Assembly: GCA_937899835.1 (NCBI GenBank)
Contig: CALCCE010000264.1
Coordinates: forward strand, 1 to 64,000
Origin: an uncultured Flavobacteriales bacterium
GTDB lineage: Bacteria; Bacteroidota; Bacteroidia; Flavobacteriales_G; Salibacteraceae
Reading direction: 5' to 3'
DNA length: 64,000 nt
The notes beneath the pieces are model-generated. The model had not been told where the DNA came from, made no database searches, and saw only the letters and a program-made list of their open reading frames with translations. Both the position numbers and the translations under genes were made by a program. Positions within the stretch are counted from its first letter, which is position 1. Each line of letters opens with the position of its first letter. Positions 61,899 through 64,000 of this stretch are shown here, one piece after another.

Positions 61899-63119
61899 AT
61901 GCAATCGGAAGTGTATGATGTCGCCATTATTGGCGGAGGAATTGTTGGAGCCGCCACGGCTTACAAGCTGCAAAAGCGCAACCCTGAAAAACGTATTGTT
62001 TTGCTCGAAAAAGAGGACCTCCTGGCCCCTCACCAAACGGGCAACAATTCAGGAGTAATTCACAGTGGTCTTTACTACAAACCAGGCTCTTACAAAGCCA
62101 AAAACTGTGTTGACGGCCGTCGGGAGTTGGTGAAATTTGCCAAAGAGCACAACGTTGCGCACGACGTGTGCGGAAAAGTAGTGGTGGCCACCGACAAGAG
62201 TGAACTGCCCCACATGGACCGTATTTTCAACAACGGCTCGCAAAACGGAGTTGAAGACATTGAAAAGATAGGGCCGGAACAAATTCGTGAAATTGAGCCC
62301 AACTGTGCCGGTATTGCCGGCATTCGGGTGGGCTGCACCGGCATTATCGATTTTCGGGGAACCACCGAAAAACTGGCTGAACTTGTGCCCGGCATCAACG
62401 ATCAAAGTGCCATTAAGCTGGGACATGAGGTACTGAGCTACCAGGTTGACGGAGACAGCACCCTCATCAATACCAGTCGCGGAAACTTTCGGGCCCGGAA
62501 AATGATTTTTTGCGGTGGTTTGCAAGCCGACCGCCTGGCCAAAAAAGACGGAGTAGACCTCGATATGAAAGTGGTTGGCTTTCGGGGCGATTACTACGAA
62601 CTCACCGAGCAGGGCATGCATAAAGTGAAGCACCTGATTTATCCCGTGCCCAACCCCAAGTTTCCATTTTTGGGGGTACACTTCACAAGGATGGTACTCG
62701 GAGGCGTAGAATGTGGCCCCAACGCGGTGTTTACCTTCAAGCGCGAAGGCTACGGCAAAACCGACTTCGACATGAAAGACACCATGGATGCCCTGGCCTA
62801 CGGCGGCACCTGGAAACTCTTTTTCAAGCACTGGCAATTTGGCCTCGACGAATACCGGCGGGCTTTCTCCAAGCGCTTGTTCCTCTCCCGGCTGCAACGC
62901 CTCATTCCAAGTTTAACAATGGATGACATTGAGCCGGGCAGGGCAGGAGTAAGGGCCATGGCCTTGGGCAACGATGGAGAAATGATCGACGATTTTAAGA
63001 TCGAATACAAAGAAAACAGCATTCACGTGCTCAATGCGCCATCTCCGGCCGCTACCGCTTGCCTGGCGATTGGCGAAGAAGTGGCCAACATGGCCCGCGA
63101 CCGTTTTGGACTGAATTGA
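61899..63119 (+). CDS. lhgO: L-2-hydroxyglutarate oxidase
   Basis: A 406-residue FAD enzyme that oxidises L-2-hydroxyglutarate to 2-oxoglutarate, passing electrons to quinone. The dinucleotide fold is VAIIGGGIVGAATAYKL near residue 8, GNNSGVIHSGLYY near 49 and the C-terminal LNAPSPAATACLAIGEEV. It removes a toxic side product of central metabolism. It lies 18 bases after the MFS gene and ends at a terminator. Confidence 0.93.
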   Translation: MQSEVYDVAIIGGGIVGAATAYKLQKRNPEKRIVLLEKEDLLAPHQTGNNSGVIHSGLYYKPGSYKAKNCVDGRRELVKFAKEHNVAHDVCGKVVVATDKSELPHMDRIFNNGSQNGVEDIEKIGPEQIREIEPNCAGIAGIRVGCTGIIDFRGTTEKLAELVPGINDQSAIKLGHEVLSYQVDGDSTLINTSRGNFRARKMIFCGGLQADRLAKKDGVDLDMKVVGFRGDYYELTEQGMHKVKHLIYPVPNPKFPFLGVHFTRMVLGGVECGPNAVFTFKREGYGKTDFDMKDTMDALAYGGTWKLFFKHWQFGLDEYRRAFSKRLFLSRLQRLIPSLTMDDIEPGRAGVRAMALGNDGEMIDDFKIEYKENSIHVLNAPSPAATACLAIGEEVANMARDRFGLN

Positions 63120-63139
63120 TCAACCAAACAATAGCATAG

Positions 63140-63171
63140 AAAACGGGCTTGGGAAACCAGCCCGTTTTTTT
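63140..63171 (+). terminator. Terminator of lhgO
   Basis: Stem 63142-63149 with 63059-type partner 63159-63166 plus an inner GG/CC pair, GAAA-like loop, then seven T. Confidence 0.75.
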
Positions 63172-63220
63172 ATGCTCAAGGTTCCGCCCGAACCCAATAG
63201 CACGAAGAATCATTAGAAGA

Positions 63221-63250
63221 AAAAACAACGGAAGGAGGGAAAACCTCCTT
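63221..63250 (-). terminator. Terminator of the hypothetical gene at 63250
   Basis: A seven-base stem (63232-63238 with 63244-63250) with a five-base loop directly after the stop codon, followed on the minus strand by TCCGTTGTTTTTTC. Confidence 0.6.
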
Positions 63251-63792
63251 TATTCTACCACCCGAAATTTGTTCTGAAAACTCTCCCAATCCCAAATAAA
63301 GTGTGCAACAATGTCGTCCAACCGTTTGAGAAATATAGGATTAGGCGTTTTCATGTTCCGAAAGTATTCGGACTGAAAATCGTTCAACTCATACTTGTAA
63401 AACACCGCCTTTGACATGGCGTAGTGTGTGTTTTTGGAAGGATGGTTGATGCGGGTAAAGAAGCTTTGGTAATTGCTGATGGTCTGTTTCAATGCATCGG
63501 CTTCTACCCCGAGGGCCAGGGCCATTTTGCGATTGATCAAATCCATTAATCTAAAATCCTGGTAGTTGGTGAAGTAATCGGGGATGTACTTCATATTGCC
63601 CGCCAACATGATGAGCAAAAAACGATCGGAATCCTCCGCATTGATGTTGGGAGAAATAGAAAACTCAGGATCCTCGTTGATAAGAGCTGCTACTTCCGGG
63701 AAGCCTTCATCGACCAAATCCAACAAGGTATTGACGAACACATTGGCTACTTTTTCTTCAGCCAGCTTCTTTTTCCGGAATAATGTAAGCAT
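63250..63792 (-). CDS. Conserved hypothetical protein
   Basis: A 180-residue cytoplasmic, helical protein without recognised domains. Near its N-terminus it is basic (LFRKKKLAEEK), then acidic (LINEDPEFSISP), and the C-terminal half has aromatic-rich helices (YQSFFTRI, AVFYKYELNDFQSEYFRN). Its start is ATG 63792; a -7 box lies at 63834. Function unknown. Confidence 0.72.
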   Translation of the reverse strand: MLTLFRKKKLAEEKVANVFVNTLLDLVDEGFPEVAALINEDPEFSISPNINAEDSDRFLLIMLAGNMKYIPDYFTNYQDFRLMDLINRKMALALGVEADALKQTISNYQSFFTRINHPSKNTHYAMSKAVFYKYELNDFQSEYFRNMKTPNPIFLKRLDDIVAHFIWDWESFQNKFRVVE

Positions 63793-63833
63793 ATATTAAA
63801 TCCCTAAATTGGTGATTTAACAGGGTATGCAAG

Positions 63834-63841
63834 CAAAAGTA
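63834..63841 (-). promoter_or_regulatory. Candidate -7 box of the hypothetical gene (TACTTTTG)
   Basis: TACTTTTG on the minus strand, 41 bases before the ATG at 63792; no clear -33 element. Confidence 0.35.
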
Positions 63842-63916
63842 GCTACATCACTTTCCTACTTCAGATGTGGATAACCCTACTTTTTAACAAAGTTATTAAC
63901 CGCAGTATCTTTTTTA

Positions 63917-64000
63917 ATGCTAAAAACCTACATCTCCTATAACTATTGGGCCAATGAACGCTTGCTTGAAATTAGTGCTCCACTTTCGGCTGAGGCCCTG
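63917..64000 (+). CDS. DinB-family protein, 5' end only
   Basis: Twenty-eight codons are visible before the window ends. They encode an N-terminus with YNYWANERLLE, the typical first helix of DinB/YfiT-like four-helix proteins, which bind metal and often act in thiol transfer. The ATG at 63917 is preceded by TATCTTTT, a near match to a -7 box only three bases away. Confidence 0.6.
   Translation, partial: MLKTYISYNYWANERLLEISAPLSAEAL

Overview
The window is ordinary chromosome from a Bacteroidota, most likely a Flavobacteriales-type marine or aquatic lineage; the genus cannot be fixed from the sequence. The reasons are three cargo proteins with C-terminal type IX secretion (T9SS) sorting domains, Bacteroidota -7 boxes of the form TAnnTTTG in front of many genes, an archaeal/eukaryotic-type ProS, a family of conserved Bacteroidota proteins (DUF3822 next to rsmD, DUF2007 next to cdsA/ftsH), and a DnaX lacking the usual zinc module. 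I see no insertion sequence, phage, CRISPR array, rRNA or defence island.

Layout. 1-333 is gene-free with an imperfect repeat and hairpins. 334-4527 holds a secreted beta-propeller T9SS protein and GAPDH. 4524-14169 is one tight minus-strand run of seven genes from lpxK to lpxH (lpxK, PNP, a T9SS LVIVD protein, gatB, a TlpA lipoprotein, an M1 peptidase, lpxH). 14265-16119 is a Nif3-like protein and a zinc-ribbon coiled-coil protein. 16223-26192 is minus-strand accessory material: a FadL-like porin, a very low-complexity lipoprotein, a PEBP protein, an AraC regulator, a two-gene ABC exporter with a His-rich loop, an unknown protein, a Dph6-like PP-loop protein and a ChaN-like protein. 26363-33804 is plus strand: proS, tRNA-Glu, rpsT, radC, a polysaccharide deacetylase/FemAB-like pair, upp, a small membrane protein and yjjG. 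33822-38052 is the membrane-lipid and FtsH block (psd, cdsA, DUF2007, ftsH, rsfS), and 38142-43819 holds birA, pyrE, a Nudix protein, a second TlpA protein, coaD, rsmD and DUF3822. 44772-52463 carries a RecD-like helicase, a MATE exporter, an M16 protease and dnaX. 52663-56473 carries a third T9SS protein and rpsF-rpsR-rplI. 56557-64000 has an ABC permease, hemE, an OmpA-family protein, an MFS transporter, an L-2-hydroxyglutarate oxidase, an unknown protein and the start of a DinB-like gene.

Functionally this is mostly housekeeping: lipid A (lpxH, lpxK), phospholipid (psd, cdsA), nucleotide salvage and synthesis (PNP, upp, pyrE, yjjG), translation (gatB, proS, tRNA-Glu, S20, S6, S18, L9, rsmD, rsfS), cofactor synthesis (birA, coaD, hemE) and replication (dnaX). 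I found no clearly new multi-gene system. The signals most worth checking are a run of ten A residues in dnaX exactly where tau-specific sequence begins, with stops close behind in both other frames (candidate slippage to make gamma); a set of genes whose -7 box lies 3-4 bases before the start codon (candidate leaderless mRNAs); and a 448-base gap before an ABC permease with a candidate promoter and terminator facing that gene.
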